A DNA stretch of 64,000 nucleotides from Capillidium heterosporum (GCA_016630905.1 WBMQ01000008.1:1054001-1118000); one strand, 5' to 3'. Shown: positions 48,764 to 60,778, numbered from the stretch's first letter. Notes: generated by a model not told the origin, from the sequence alone. Made by a program: numbers and translations.

Positions 48764-50332
48764 GCCTTATACGAAATATACTTTACCAGCATATTTTTAC
48801 CAATTCCTATTAAAAGAGCAGATGGATTAGGTAGCTGTATTAAGCTATTACATATCTATATGTTTTGTAGCTATCACTTTTGAAGCTTACTTAATATCTG
48901 ATCAGATATTTATCCTTATTAAATGATTAATTTATATATATTACCAAGTGCTGGATATTGGACTTTCTTTAAATATGACTTATATACACATAAAAATATA
49001 AAGAGTTGTGAACTTTTCGAGTATACGTATTATAGTTATAAATATACTAATTCACCAAAAGTCAAATACATTTAAACCGTATGAAAAAGAAATCAAAATA
49101 TGTTCAAATGCACTATTTTATTGACATTTTATCGTACCGGTACAAGCCTGCAACACATATAATTAGTAAAGGGCAGATAAATAATAAATGTCAAGTGTAA
49201 AAGGGTCAGAAAAAAGACAATCAACAGATAGTATGATCCAGACAAGTTTGTACGCAAGTCCTCTATATAAACCAACTATATTCGTGTCCGCCCGTCTGCA
49301 ATTATCATCATAAAAACATAAAATAAATTGAAATTTATCACTTACCAAATAACATCGGTACTCAGCTTGAGGACTACGAGTTTGAACTTATAAAAGCATC
49401 TAAAAAGAGTATAAGTAAATTGTATTGACTATATATTAAAATAAAATTAAAGTTTCAGTGTAATCTACATCCTCAATATACATTTAGGAGTTGGATTGTT
49501 CACATAAAAATAGATTTATAAATTTGTTCATCATTTTATAAAGTAAAGATATAACAATAACTTACCGACTTGCAAATCCATCTTGGAGTTGAAGTTGAGA
49601 TGTGGCAGAGTTACTATCAAACACAAATCATTGGTATGTACCTAATTGCGTTAGCGAATCAATGCCTCCATTCTATCTCTTTCATGTATGAACCAAAGTG
49701 AACCATTATAAATTTTCGGTAGCCTTGGGATTAAGCAGAAATGTATTGATTGGTTCCAAATTGCCATTGGATTGGGGACTTTGGATTAAAGTTGAAGAGT
49801 TCGGTTATGGGATAAATTTGGGTTAAAAGTTTTGGAAAAGTTTTTTGGGTTAGCAAAATGCTTGCAATACTTGCAAAGCCAGTAAAATTTTTGAACTTTA
49901 GTCCGTTAGATGGATACCTTTATATTTACTTATATCTGGCATCCATTCCCATCCTTAAGTATCCGTCATAACCAAGGTGGACCCTCTCAAGCTAAAATAG
50001 CCGTAGCTATTTCTAGAACTTGGTGTAGAATTGGTAGTTGAGCTAATTTACTTGTAGTTTACCCAATCAAAAGATATTCGATACAGCTCAATATCACTAT
50101 TTCTGTTCCTATTTAATATAAGTATTAGGATATACCTTCCCAAGATAAATTGTAAAGTAAACCCAGACATCTCTAGTTCAAAATATTTAATCCGCCATCC
50201 CTCGAAAACTTGAGAAATAGTCCATTAAATGAACTATTTATAGAAAACTATAGTGACGATTGGAAGCTAAAAGTTGACGGTGGAATTTCAGTCTAAAAAT
50301 ATTCAATATCTTTGGTATAAAGGAGGAGGATA

Positions 50333-50340
50333 GTATAAAT
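50333..50340 (+). promoter_or_regulatory. TATA-like element upstream of the GH16 gene
   Basis: GTATAAAT about 55 bp before the ATG at 50396, with another GTATAAAG 18 bp further upstream. Spacing suits a TATA box of a highly expressed secreted protein. Chance cannot be excluded in AT-rich DNA. Confidence 0.35.
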
Positions 50341-50395
50341 ATCAACTTGCATCTCCGTCTACTAAATTAAACTAAATCAAAACTGCAGCTCAAAC

Positions 50396-51280
50396 ATGTT
50401 ACTCAACTTCAACAAGGTCTCACTTACCAGCTTACTACTATTAGCACTAGTTCCTACTACCATCCTAAGTTCCAATGTAGCGCCAGGCCCCTGCAAGTCA
50501 GGAATCTACAAGATGAACAAGGACCGTATCATCGCCTCCTCCAACTACAAAGGAGACTATGAAAAATACGACTTCACCGTTGATGGCGATTACGAAATCA
50601 AGGATGACCATATCATCTTAAAGATGTCCAAAGCTGGAGCCGGTTCCACTTTACAGACGACACGTGCTTTAAGTTTCGGTAAGGTAACCGCTTTGATGAA
50701 GAGTGGTCGAACTGGTGGTGTAGTCAGTAGTTTCATCACCATGTCGGAAGATAAAGATGAAATTGACTTCGAGTGGGTAGGTAACCAACTAACCCAGGTC
50801 CAAACCAACTTCTTCAGCAAAGGCGTTATCCCCGAAAACGGTAAAGGTAACGGTGGCATCCACAACACGGTCGACAGTTGGAAGGATTTCCATCATTACA
50901 CTATCGATTGGAAGGAAAAATCTATTGAATGGTTGGTGGATAACTCTACTGTACGTACCTACCAGTCAACTGGAACCAACTTCCCCAAGTCCAACTCCAA
51001 AGTTTCGTTTGGTATTTGGGATGGTAGTTCAGGTGCTGAAGGTACGAGGGAGTGGGCTGGTGGTTACGTCAACTTTAAGGATGCTGAAGATATGCAAAAG
51101 GATGGCTACTTTTCGGTCAAAGTCGTCCAGCTGGAAATTCAATGTCAGGGTGATAGTAAGGTTGAGAGTAAAGAGGATGATAATGTAGGTAATAAGGGGC
51201 CTTTGGTCAAAACTTCCAAATTGCATCACTTGAAAGAATCGGTCAAGAGGTCTATCACTCACTTAGCTTCTTGGTTCTAA
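50396..51280 (+). CDS. GH16 CRH-type cell-wall transglycosylase
   Basis: Secreted enzyme of the Crh family that cross-links chitin to beta-glucan in fungal walls. Single exon, 294 aa. The signal peptide is LTSLLLLALVPTTILSS. A concanavalin-like beta-jelly roll follows. The catalytic motif DEIDFEW near residues 121-127 has the nucleophile and acid/base Glu in the E-I-D-x-E arrangement. Also present are TNFFSKG, WKDFHHYTIDWKEKSIEWLV (the HxYxIDW block) and SKVSFGIWDGSSG. The C-terminus lacks an obvious GPI signal; it is a basic amphipathic helix (KLHHLKESVKRSITHLASWF). So it may be freely secreted or wall-bound by charge. This gene is the strongest evidence that the organism is a fungus. Confidence 0.9.
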   Translation: MLLNFNKVSLTSLLLLALVPTTILSSNVAPGPCKSGIYKMNKDRIIASSNYKGDYEKYDFTVDGDYEIKDDHIILKMSKAGAGSTLQTTRALSFGKVTALMKSGRTGGVVSSFITMSEDKDEIDFEWVGNQLTQVQTNFFSKGVIPENGKGNGGIHNTVDSWKDFHHYTIDWKEKSIEWLVDNSTVRTYQSTGTNFPKSNSKVSFGIWDGSSGAEGTREWAGGYVNFKDAEDMQKDGYFSVKVVQLEIQCQGDSKVESKEDDNVGNKGPLVKTSKLHHLKESVKRSITHLASWF

Positions 51281-52612
51281 AGAGTAATAGGATAATATGT
51301 CGCTCTATATATATGGTATAGTTGAAATGTAAATAAACAATTCTATATAATAGTTTAAACTTCCATTTTATACTTGCAATATTTTTACAAAATAGAGTTT
51401 ATAAACATTAGGTTTAAAATCACGATATATTAAAATTAGTTATAAAGGTAGCCATTTTACCCTTGATAACCTTGACAATTTTAATCAATTTGACTAGGTA
51501 TTGAGATATAGTGTATTCAATGTAACACTATTTCATCTTAACATATAATTTCCAATTGTCTTGACTTTGATATTCTTTGATACAACAATCAACGATTCAG
51601 TAGTTTAGTAACCATTCCTTCTAAAGTTCAGCACTTTCAACTTTCCATTTTGACGTATATATTCATCAACTAATAACAATCAAAATTAAATTTAAGATAT
51701 GAAGTCTTCAATGATAGTAGATCCAAGCTAATCATGGAAGCTACACTTTTGCAAGTCTAAGATAGTATATAAGTTTGTAATATTAGTATTTTAATTTATA
51801 GGTTCACATGGTTTCTATATAGTATCTTGCTGAAGTTAAATATACCTAGCTTATTTTATTTAAAATAGATCGATGTCGAGTTTTTCATGTATATATAAAA
51901 GTAATTTTAAAAAATACTGATCTACTTCTGACCCAGAATAGCAGCTATTGGAGTATACTATTTGCAAAATACTTTTTATATGAAGAAATAACCCTATACC
52001 ACTATAAGTAAATATTTGTTTGTATAATGCTTCAATTACCATCAGATTGAACCTTATCACTTTAGTTTTCTTAAATTGGCTAAAAATATGCATCAAAGTA
52101 CTAAGAATAGTTGTTGGGGATCTCTATAAAAATGTACCGAAAGTTGATGACTAATCCCATATCACTACACGCAAAGAATTTAGAACTGAGTAAATCTATC
52201 CAAAATCTTTATGCTGTAAGCTACTAGAGTAGTTAAAGCTGTACTTGAAACTAGTGCTGCACTTTGTTACAAAGCTAAACTTCTAATCCTTTCCTAAATG
52301 TCAGCAATAAGGGTAAAATCGGCAAAATGGATATACTCCCTTGTCAACAACCCCACCCATCTCAAGTATAACTTCGATTTCCATCAGCTGATTCAGATTT
52401 AGGCCATATATGAACATATGCAACCAATTGTACCTAAAAATGTATAGGCAAGCAACTTGCTTATTGGATGGAATCCTTAGTAGCTCATTTAATCCTAATT
52501 TTTTCATCAGGCCACCTTATACAATTCAGATGACGCTGAATAAAAAGGTTGATCCCAATTTCAAATCGAAACTTTCATTCCTCAAACTTTCGAAAGCAGT
52601 ACATTTTTTCCA
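51281..52612. other. Intergenic, about 1.3 kb
   Basis: AT-rich with no supported gene. Frames of 68-78 codons (51860-52096 minus, 52301-52507 minus, 52410-52616 plus) overlap each other and lack domains. Confidence 0.5.
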
Positions 52613-54299
52613 ATGACCACTCAAGATTCAACTTTACAACAAACCCAGAAACCACTCAAGGTGGCAATTATCGGGTCTGGTTTAGTAGGTGCTTTATCTG
52701 CCCTCTACTTTACCAATATAGGTTATGAAGTACATCTCTTTGAAAAGCGCTCCAGTAACTTTTATATACAAAGCTTTCAAATTTACTTTGTTTATTTTAG
52801 ACATAGATTCGAACCAAAATTCCAAACGCTCCATCAACTTAGCAGTATCCGAACGTGGGAGGTTAGCTTTACGTAACTTGGGCTTGGAAGACCAAGTATT
52901 GAAGGAAGCTTTACCCATGTTTGCAAGGAAGATCCACATGGAGAATGGCAGTTTATCTAGACAACCCTATGGCAACGTAACTTATTCTTCTTCTTCTTAT
53001 TTATAAGCATCTCAAATAGGCCGATCAATGTATCTACAGTATCGATCGTAGTTATTTGAACCAACTTTTATTGTCGAAGCTGCCTTCCTCAGTCCAAGTC
53101 AACTATTCAGAGACCTTGACCGCCATCGACTTCAAAACTTTGACGTTGACTTTTAAGTCGGGCAAGACCTTCCAAACCGATCTAATTGTTGGGGCTGATG
53201 GTGCTCACTCCAAGGTTAGAAATCTGATGCTACCTATCCAAAAGTAAGAATTGGCTTTATTTGGTAATGCTTAAACTTTGCTAGGATGGATTACCAACAA
53301 ACCTACATCCCTCACAATTACTTGGAGTTGAGCTTACCTAGTGGTCCAAATAACACCCATTTGATGGACAACGACTGTCTACACATTTGGCCCCGTCACG
53401 AGCATATGTTGATAGCTCTACCGAATCCAGTAAATTATTTAACTCCAAACGGAATATTTATCTTTAACAATAGGATGGCTCTTTCACCTGTACCTTGTTT
53501 GCACCTACCAGCTACTTCGACTCCATCACCACGCCATCGGAACTTATAAGCCAGTTCTCTCAAGAGTACCCCTGACTTTTACAAATTGACCAATGACACC
53601 ATCTTGACTCAACAGTTCTTTGAAAACCCTAGAGGTAATCTGATGACGGTCAAATGCTCGAGTTACCACTTGAGCCACAAAGTCGTTTTAGTAGGAGATG
53701 CTGCTCACTGCATGGTGCCTTTCTATGGACAAGGTATGAACTGTGGATTCGAAGACATCACCACCCTATTTGAACTTTTGCCTACATCGACCAACAACCC
53801 CTCTAAGGAACAGCTCCTCAAGGTGTTTGAAGATTACAGTAGACTTAGACACCCCGACGTCACTGCCATGTGCGAACTTGCTTTGTATAACTACGTTGAG
53901 ATGCGTTCCCACGTTGCTAGCTGGAGTTATTTAACTAAAAAGTGGGTGGTCACCAATTTAGGTAAGCTATTCCCTAAGCAGGTTGTGCCACTTTATACCA
54001 TGGTCAGCTTCAGTACTCGTAGGTACTCTAAAGTAGTACAAAAGTGGAGGCAGCAGGACCGCTATATCGATTTATCCATCAAATTGGCTGGATTGGTAAC
54101 TGTTACGTCGGTTGGCTTCTTAGCCCTGAGGTACCTTTTCAAGAAAGATCGAACACCTTTAGCTTTAGACGGTAGTCAAGTTAGTAAGGGGATTTTACCT
54201 TGGGCTAGTGAATTAGTTAGTAGCTCGCTAAATGGAGCTTTGGGATATTCGAGTAGCTTCATTGGAAGCTTGACTGGTAGAGTTAGTAAACTTGGATAG
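52613..54299 (+). CDS. BNA4: Kynurenine 3-monooxygenase, with a +1 frame break at CCC-TGA
   Basis: FAD- and NADPH-dependent hydroxylase of the kynurenine pathway (tryptophan to NAD), in the mitochondrial outer membrane. Exons are 52613-52754, 52801-52976, 53020-53243, 53285-53429 and 53474-54299. FAD fold IIGSGLVGALSALYF near residues 20-34; SINLAVSERGRLAL; the conserved DG motif LIVGADGAHSKVRN; YIPHNYLELSLP; LHIWPRHEHMLIALPN; GDAAHCMVPFYGQGMNCGFE; ALYNYVEMRSHV. A hydrophobic anchor (LAGLVTVTSVGFLALRYLF) is near the C-terminus. In the last exon the frame reads EYP then TGA at 53573-53575. Skipping one base gives DFYKLTNDTILTQQFFENP and the rest of the conserved enzyme. So the gene needs a +1 shift at CCC-TGA-C. 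About 503 aa when joined. No intron can restore the frame there. Confidence 0.9.
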
Positions 54300-54989
54300 G
54301 TTCTATTAAACTTTTGTAGTTGGGGCTGGTATATATTTTATTTAGGTTTCTCGTTAGTTGGCTTTAGTTAAGTGGTATGTATTTATAAGTTGAACTATTA
54401 TTCTACTTTTATATTTTCGTTTATAGATGTAAATAGCATAATTGAGTATGAGATGAACGTAGTAAAATGTCTTAAAGCAATATATTTTTCAGTCTTACCA
54501 TACTATATATAGTTACCACATATGTGCAACAATAAACATATAATAGTTTTGCAAAGCGACTTATAAAATCTTGGTTTGTTTGTAGATAAAAAAATCGATA
54601 TCTACTACGTTTGATAGTGGTACTTAACACCACCACCATGTCGCGTTCTTTTAACAAAACGTGATGCCAGTCTCTAACCTTTGGATTGGACAGACAACCA
54701 GCCTACTTTATATAAACGGTACCTAGCTATGAGAATATTTCCATTATGTTCTCCGAAAGTTGATACGGTTGCCAAGATTTACTTTTTAATTTCAGATACC
54801 TCATGAGAAAGGGTACGATTTATTCCCTTTTGTTGATAGTTGAAATGACGTTAGCATCTTCCAAGCTTTGTAGTTTGGGAATCATCTTCAACTTCGACTC
54901 AAAAGTCGTCAACTCTTTCAATTAAAAAATACTCGCAAAACTGGTTTTTATACAGAGTCAAATCAATATACCGTTGAATTAACTTCGAT
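54300..54989. other. Intergenic, no gene seen
   Basis: AT-rich. 3' flank of KMO and promoter of the nucleotidyltransferase-like gene. A 61-codon minus frame at 54472-54657 is not convincing. Confidence 0.5.
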
Positions 54990-55493
54990 ATGGCAAAGGA
55001 TATAGTAAATATTTTCAACGAGGTTAGGGAACTGTACAAAGGCAATGACTTTCAACTTATGTTAGCTTCGGGTGGTTTAACCGACGTAAAAGGTAAGAAC
55101 ACATCCGATGTAGACATCTCCCTTTATCACTTGGACTACAACAACCTACACGACATATTCAAAGGTAGTACTATACAAAAATTCCCAGATGAAAAAGCTA
55201 CCATCTACTCATTAGCAGGCTTCAATAGGGAAGTCAATATCTACGCAACTAGTAATAGAAAAAGAGTTGATATGGCAGTAAAACATAGAGCTAATCAACT
55301 GATGCTGAACCAGTTTAAGGTGTTGGTACCCTGTGCTATAACTTTGAAACGTCTAGGTGATAGTACCGAAGTCGCTTGGGCCAAAGTATTGAAATTAAAG
55401 GGGGATCCTTATGAAGCTATGGCTGGAGATGACTTGGAAATAGTGGCAAGTTTGAGGCAAAAGGAGATGGAAGATATTATGAATAATCTGTAG
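54990..55493 (+). CDS. Nucleotidyltransferase-fold-like small protein, unknown function
   Basis: Single exon, 167 aa. I do not recognise a named family. Residues of about 26-44 read ASGGLTDVKGKNTSDVDIS, which resembles the GS-x(n)-D-x-D metal-binding signature of minimal nucleotidyltransferases, with candidate acids Asp39 and Asp41 in SDVDIS. A third acidic strand could be RKRVDMAVKHR near residue 91. Strand and helix alternation (FNREVNIYATSNRKRVDMAV) fits the fold. The C-terminal half is helical and ends in a charged helix (LRQKEMEDIMNNL). It is intronless among intron-containing neighbours. Function is open. The nucleotidyltransferase suggestion is inference from one motif. Confidence 0.65.
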   Translation: MAKDIVNIFNEVRELYKGNDFQLMLASGGLTDVKGKNTSDVDISLYHLDYNNLHDIFKGSTIQKFPDEKATIYSLAGFNREVNIYATSNRKRVDMAVKHRANQLMLNQFKVLVPCAITLKRLGDSTEVAWAKVLKLKGDPYEAMAGDDLEIVASLRQKEMEDIMNNL

Positions 55494-56038
55494 TGGCTTA
55501 TATGCTTTACTTCTTTTGATTTGAATAAAGATATTTGGATGTTATCTTCATACTTTACTTCTTTTAAGAGTTTATATGTAGTTTTACTATCATTACTAGT
55601 TTGAAGATAACCGTTGGATATATTTTAGTTTCAAGTACAACTTGATTCGGATTAGTTTACAAAGGTAAAAGTTTATAGGCGTATCTATATTTTCTTCAAC
55701 CTCATCGTGTTTTTTGGTATGGATCTTCCAAACAACTTGAGTTAACAACGATACAGGCTTTTATCACCCAACATATGTTTTAGATTTTTATTAGGTTATC
55801 CATCATTTAAATTCGAATGCTAAAGCCTTTTTGGCCGACATTTATCTTTTCATTTGTCTCCATTTAATAAACGTATCTAGTGAATGTATTTTGCTGTTAT
55901 TGTACAATGCTATAACGTGGAGTACATTACACGCTAACAGTATTCTTGAGATGAGCTTAGCAAAGTAATCGAACAGCTCAACCCCAATATAAGTTTTCTC
56001 CTAGTGTTTATTGAATAAACTGAACAAGTCGAAAAGTA
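55494..56038. other. Intergenic, convergent 3' ends
   Basis: About 545 bp of AT-rich sequence between two convergent genes. No feature seen. Confidence 0.55.
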
Positions 56039-57186
56039 TTAGATTTTAGTAATGAAGATATGCCCATCGACTAAAGCTCTCTTTTCAACCAAAATTCTAG
56101 AGCTGTCGATCAGTTCGAGTACCACCTATAGTAAAGTTAAAAACCTACAAATTGAAACAATAGATTACTTCGTTGGCCTGGAAGAACAGCACTTTAGCTA
56201 GAAATACCTTCTTCCTATCGTCAACTTTGACATTATCCCCAATGGTAAATCCAAACCTAAACTGAAAGTTACCTTCAGGTTCCAAGTTCCTATGGGTAGC
56301 TATACTTCTATCCTCAGTAGGTTCGATAGGTGGGATGGTGTGCGGCAGATAAGTGTTGAACTGAGGTGGTTGGTGAGGTGGGGAGTCGGGCTTCAACTTG
56401 GGGTTCATAAGTAGCAGGTCGTCCAAAATAGATTGATCGGAGATGGGCCTTCCAACTAAGTCTTCTATAGTGAATTTGGGCTTCTGGACAGTCAAATCTA
56501 CTTCATCTATCGTATTGTCGTTTTCTTCCTCTATTGAAATTAAAAATAAATTGAACAAAATACATTTAAGGAAAAAGTAATTGAAACGTATAGATTACCT
56601 TTATCTAAACTCTTTATCTTTTCCAACTTGACCAACCAATCGATATTTAACCACTTCAACCTCAATTTCCGTTTCAAGGCCAACCTATCGTTGAAGAACT
56701 GGTTCTGTACTTCAAAGTTGTTGGTGTTGAGTTGTACTCTTGCCTCCCATTTTAAGTACTCCAAGTTCTTCTTAGCTAGTTTCAACTTGCGTTTACGTAT
56801 TTGCTTGATGTACTCTATACTTTTGAGCAGTTGTGAACTTTTACCGTTTTGTATAGAAGTTAACGAGTCGGTCAACTCCTTGTGCTTACTCTGGTAGATA
56901 TCCAATTTCAACTTGCTGAAATCTAGCTCCAACTTTTTCAACCGCGTCTGTAGGTCCTTTAAAGTGGGCTTTTGTACTAGTCGACCTAGGTTAATATAGG
57001 AGAATTTTGAAAGTAAAGGGACTTACTTTGTTTACTTTCCCTTTCTCTCTCCTTTTCAATGTCGATATCGATGCTCTTATCCCTTTTGCTCAAACTTGTA
57101 ACTGGATTGGATTGGGTTGAGTTGGTTGGTGAGTTAGGCAGGCTGTTGGATTCGGTATCGCTTTTACTTTTCTGTATGCCCTCCAT
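56039..57186 (-). CDS. Sds3/BRMS1-like subunit of the Sin3-Rpd3L histone deacetylase complex
   Basis: About 331 aa in four exons (57186-57027, 56985-56599, 56530-56169 and 56125-56039), all phases consistent. The last small exon is easily missed because the previous frame runs a further eight codons into its intron. A Ser/Asn/Lys-rich N-terminus is followed by a long antiparallel coiled coil (LKDLQTRLKKLELDFSKLKL to LKRKLRLKWLNIDWLVKLEK), as in Sds3, which dimerises and bridges Sin3 and the deacetylase. After a disordered Pro-rich linker comes a small beta-rich C-terminal module (FGFTIGDNVKVDDRKKVFLA, then ANEVVLELIDSSRILVEKRA), the position of the Sds3 tudor-like capping domain. Sequence identity to Sds3 is low, so the call rests on architecture. 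Confidence 0.6.
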
Positions 57187-57686
57187 ATTTTGTAAGTTGT
57201 TGAATAAATTTGTAAAAAGCTGGAAATTTCGTTATTTGTGAACTTTTTAGCTTTTGAATTCTTTTTATCAAATAAGTTGCTAACCCTTTAAGCTTCAGTA
57301 GCGTCATAGTTGATCTTGAGTACTGCTCAATGATTTGCTCTATGTTTACCTAGATTAAATCACTGAAAATTTAATTAAACTTGATCAAATGTCTACAACC
57401 TATCTATGCAACTTCCAATAGCAGCAGCCACTATTAAACTCTATTGGCATTCTTATATAATTAAAGCCTATTAATTTGCTGCAACAATTCGCTGGATAAA
57501 TTGTATTCAAGTAGGCTAATTTCCACTATAAACATGTACTAACTTCAATTACAAACTACAGCCAACTTGCAAGTTTCTAAAAGAAACAATTGCAGCCATT
57601 TATTAATCTTTGACTGGTTTAGAAAAGAATTCTCAAGGAACAAAGTTCACTAACATAAACCTTTCCAACTTTCTTTAGTACAAAAG
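57187..57686. promoter_or_regulatory. Divergent intergenic region (Sds3-like / ENY2-like)
   Basis: About 500 bp separate the start codons of two divergently transcribed chromatin-factor genes. Just upstream of the ENY2-like ATG there is a TTCACTAAC followed by TTTCTTTAG, which looks like a branch site and acceptor, so a 5' UTR intron is possible. Confidence 0.4.
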
Positions 57687-58523
57687 ATGTCTGACAATAC
57701 ACCTTTAGAAGAATCGGCTTTAGTAGATATCAAATTGGAAGATAAAGAACTTGGGGTAGCCGGGCTTTCCAACATAAACACAAATACTTTTGATGAAGAA
57801 GGAAACGAACTGTTGAACAAATTAAGGAAACGTCTCAACGAAACTGGCCAGTACCACAGGTAAATATTCATTTATAATTAGTCGCTCAATATATAATTTG
57901 TAGCATAATAAAATCATGTAAAATTCAATTGGAAAGTAGCGAATGGATGTATGAGTTGCGAAAGACGATACGCTGTAAGGCTCACCAATACAAACTACTA
58001 TACTTATATATTATCCTTTTATAGCAACTTACAAGACCAACCAACAACTATTTGACTCTGGGATAGATAAAGTCACCTCAGTCATACTACCAACCGCATT
58101 AAGTAACTATTTACATTTAATCATCTTTAACAAGGAATTTTTTGTCTCCAATTAGCAACTATACCCGAACCCGCTTTGACAACTTCAACCACTCAACTGC
58201 GTCGTACGCTACGTAAAATACTACAACCATGCAACGAACTTATTGAAGATATCGAAGCTTTAACTACTAGTCTATCGGAAGATAGTGGTGATAATCAAGC
58301 TGAGAACGAGGAGACAGAAGTTGAATTAGATAACGAGGAAACTGAATTGGAAGAGAATATGCATTCGTTCAGTGTAAGTATCTCTGGAACCTCAGACTCC
58401 AACTCAGACTCTAGTTCATCCTCCAACTCAGAGGGAGAGGATAACAATGAAACGAACCAAGCTAATGGGGAACAAGAGTTTTCAGAGGAGTCCAAGGGCT
58501 CGTTTGGTGAAGAGTTTTTCTAA
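57687..58523 (+). CDS. ENY2/Sus1-like protein with acidic C-terminal extension
   Basis: ENY2/Sus1 is a small all-helical protein shared by the SAGA deubiquitinase module and the TREX-2 mRNA export complex. Four exons (57687-57859, 57904-57974, 58025-58102 and 58156-58523) give about 229 aa. After a 35-residue N-terminus, the core reads NELLNKLRKRLNETGQYH, then IIKSCKIQLESSEWMYELRK, then VTSVILPTALTTIPE and a final helix QLRRTLRKILQP. This matches the ENY2 order of LR.RL.ETG, L..SGW..EL, I.P.A...VP and a terminal helix. The last 90 residues are Asp/Glu/Ser/Asn-rich and disordered (NEETEVELDNEETELEENMH), which the roughly 100-aa family normally lacks. The extension may be a clade feature or the call may be wrong. 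Homology is by motif only. Confidence 0.6.
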
Positions 58524-60778
58524 ATTGGTTCGGCCTAGATTTCAACTGTGTTATTTTAGATGTTTATAATATAGTATTTTAAATAATATTCCTCAACGTT
58601 CTTTTGGATTCTTATGCAAGGTTTTTATACGCTATATTTCAGTTTTTAGATTTCACGTATATGAATCCTAGTGAAAGTATTTAGCCCAATACATTCAATA
58701 TAGGGTAGCTACGATTAAACATACCATTAGGATTCTTAAATGTAGCTTTATTTTACTATCAAAATCTTAGTTGAATGTTATCTTTACAGTCACTTAATGA
58801 AACTAATATACGAAATCCAAGCGAAGCTGTGTTCAAACTATTTTTAACTATAGCATTGAATATACTCTCTTAATGATACCTTTTCATAGCTATATTGTTC
58901 AGATAACCACTATCATCTTCATTATTCGTAGTAAGCATCACTAGCTACTTCACTATAGCTTTAATCCCATTCTAGTTAACCTGTCTATCTAAACAGTAGA
59001 TTATACTCGCAAGATACGTCAGAAATGAAAGTTTAAAGCAGGTGCTGTTACTATGTTTATTATCGAAAATCCAGTATGCTTCTCCGTTTGAACAGTGTAC
59101 TCCTATATTCTGCTCGAAAATGTGATGTTGGATTTAATGGATCCTATTTTTCCCACTACTTTGCTAGCCCCATTAGGATATCATTTACATTTATAAAACA
59201 TAGCCAATGCTTTGATAGCTGTTTATAGTTGCCAAATAGCTTTACTATCACAAACAAATTTACACCAAAATGGCTACTATTGCTTTACAGATATTTGGAT
59301 TGAAATATATATAGAGCTTAGAATTACATTTCAAAACTTCATTTGCCATCGCAGCTTTCTCGGAACTACTTTGTACCTTCGGCAAGCCAGACAACTTTTA
59401 CCCGCACTACTTACAACTTCAAGGTCTTGAAATACAAACTTGCTAAAACGAGTATCCCCGAAATTTAAATCTATTTATAGCCTCTAGACTTAAGTTAGGG
59501 GTACTAGGTTTGACTGGTAACTCGAGAACTTGGAATTATAGCATAGGTTAGATAAATTGAAGGGTTCGGGGTGTATTGTAGCTCATATGAAAGGTAAGAG
59601 CGCTCTCATCAAAAATGTGGTTCAACCAGATACAAGGAGTGCTATCTTTCCACAGTTTCTCCTTACAGCTTATACTGACCAATTCCTTACAATTTAATAT
59701 TGTTAATTTGTCTATCTATTCTTAGCACCAATAGAACAAGGAATAGGATTCCTTTATTGACAAACGAATTCTCGACTCAGCTTAGGCTTGATGAATAATC
59801 TAAATCCAATTTGAGAAATTTCTATTATCGGAGAAATTGAAATATATTGGCTAGTTATTATAGCAAAAAGATGCAAGGTTTCTGAATCCCTTGAAGGCTG
59901 GCAAAGTTTATCCTTTCTAATAACTCTATACGGCTTCATTACTGTGTTATATGAAAGGCATACACTAATGAATCCAAGGTTGTCGTAAAGCGTCTGATGG
60001 CTTCAAAGCCTGGTTTAAATGCATTTAGAAAACATAGGGTGAATGGGGTACGCAAAGCACTTTAACCACCAAAACCAATCAGCTTCATGCAAGATGAATA
60101 AGTGCCAATCAAATGAGAGATCAAATTAACTTGGCCTTGGCGAAGGATGTGAAGTTTGGCAGTTGGTAAGCATGCCTCTCAAACAAAACTTAAAAATAAC
60201 CTAAATTTTCAAGGATTAGGCAGCCTTTCTGCCAAAAATAGCAGGTGATTAAAAATAGGGCATTGGCCTATTTTACTGAACTTTATCAAGTCAACACGGA
60301 CAACCAGTTGCTAAATTTTAGCTTGAGGTGGTTGTTAGTTTTTGGTTAAATCATCTTCATAGAAAGTAGGAAAGTTGAAACTACTCACAGATTTGGATTA
60401 GACTTTAGTTTAGCAGAGTTGCTTTGGTATTTGCACCTTGTTTACTAACCTTAGATCAAAAGTATTGTCTTGTACCTAATTTGCATTAACCTTTTCTATT
60501 GTACATCAGCTCCATTTTGGCCGTGTTCAAAATACCAAGCGTTCTGTTTTATTCCACCTAGCTTGTTCAAAGTTGCGACACTATATATACGACGAGGCAA
60601 ACATACTTTAGGAAGATCGAAAAGTTTCACGCCCCATCAGTTACCCATTAGTTAATTTACCCAACCAAAATAAGGCTAGAACCCACTTGACTTGAAAAAA
60701 GAGGGTATCGACTCCAGCATATAAACATCTCAACTTACCAACTTCAACTTTTAGAGCTCACCAACTTTGAGGCAAAGG
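58524..60778. other. Intergenic, about 2.3 kb, no supported gene
   Basis: AT-rich. Frames of 61-72 codons (59212-59430, 59754-59939, 60470-60655) show no coding character. The end is the P4-ATPase upstream region. Patches of mixed GC near 60000-60250 could hold UTR or noncoding RNA, but I see no signature. Confidence 0.5.

Larger units (their letters stand above)
47964..50395. other. Intergenic, about 2.4 kb
   Basis: AT-rich interval after tRNA-Thr. It contains one 79-codon ORF listed separately (48524-48763) and donor- and acceptor-like sequences on the minus strand near 49298-49566 that I could not join into a coding gene. The last part holds the GH16 promoter. Confidence 0.45.

Noticed and set aside
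49163-49570. Minus-strand GTAAGT donors and AG acceptors that look like a multi-exon gene
   Set aside because: Joining the segments always meets a stop (TAG in one frame, TGA at the second joint). It could be a spliced noncoding RNA, but the evidence is too thin.
56126-56168. Sds3-like protein ending at 56145 in the unspliced frame
   Set aside because: A GTAATC donor and CTATAG acceptor give a further 29-codon exon that completes the C-terminal beta module, so the longer model is preferred.
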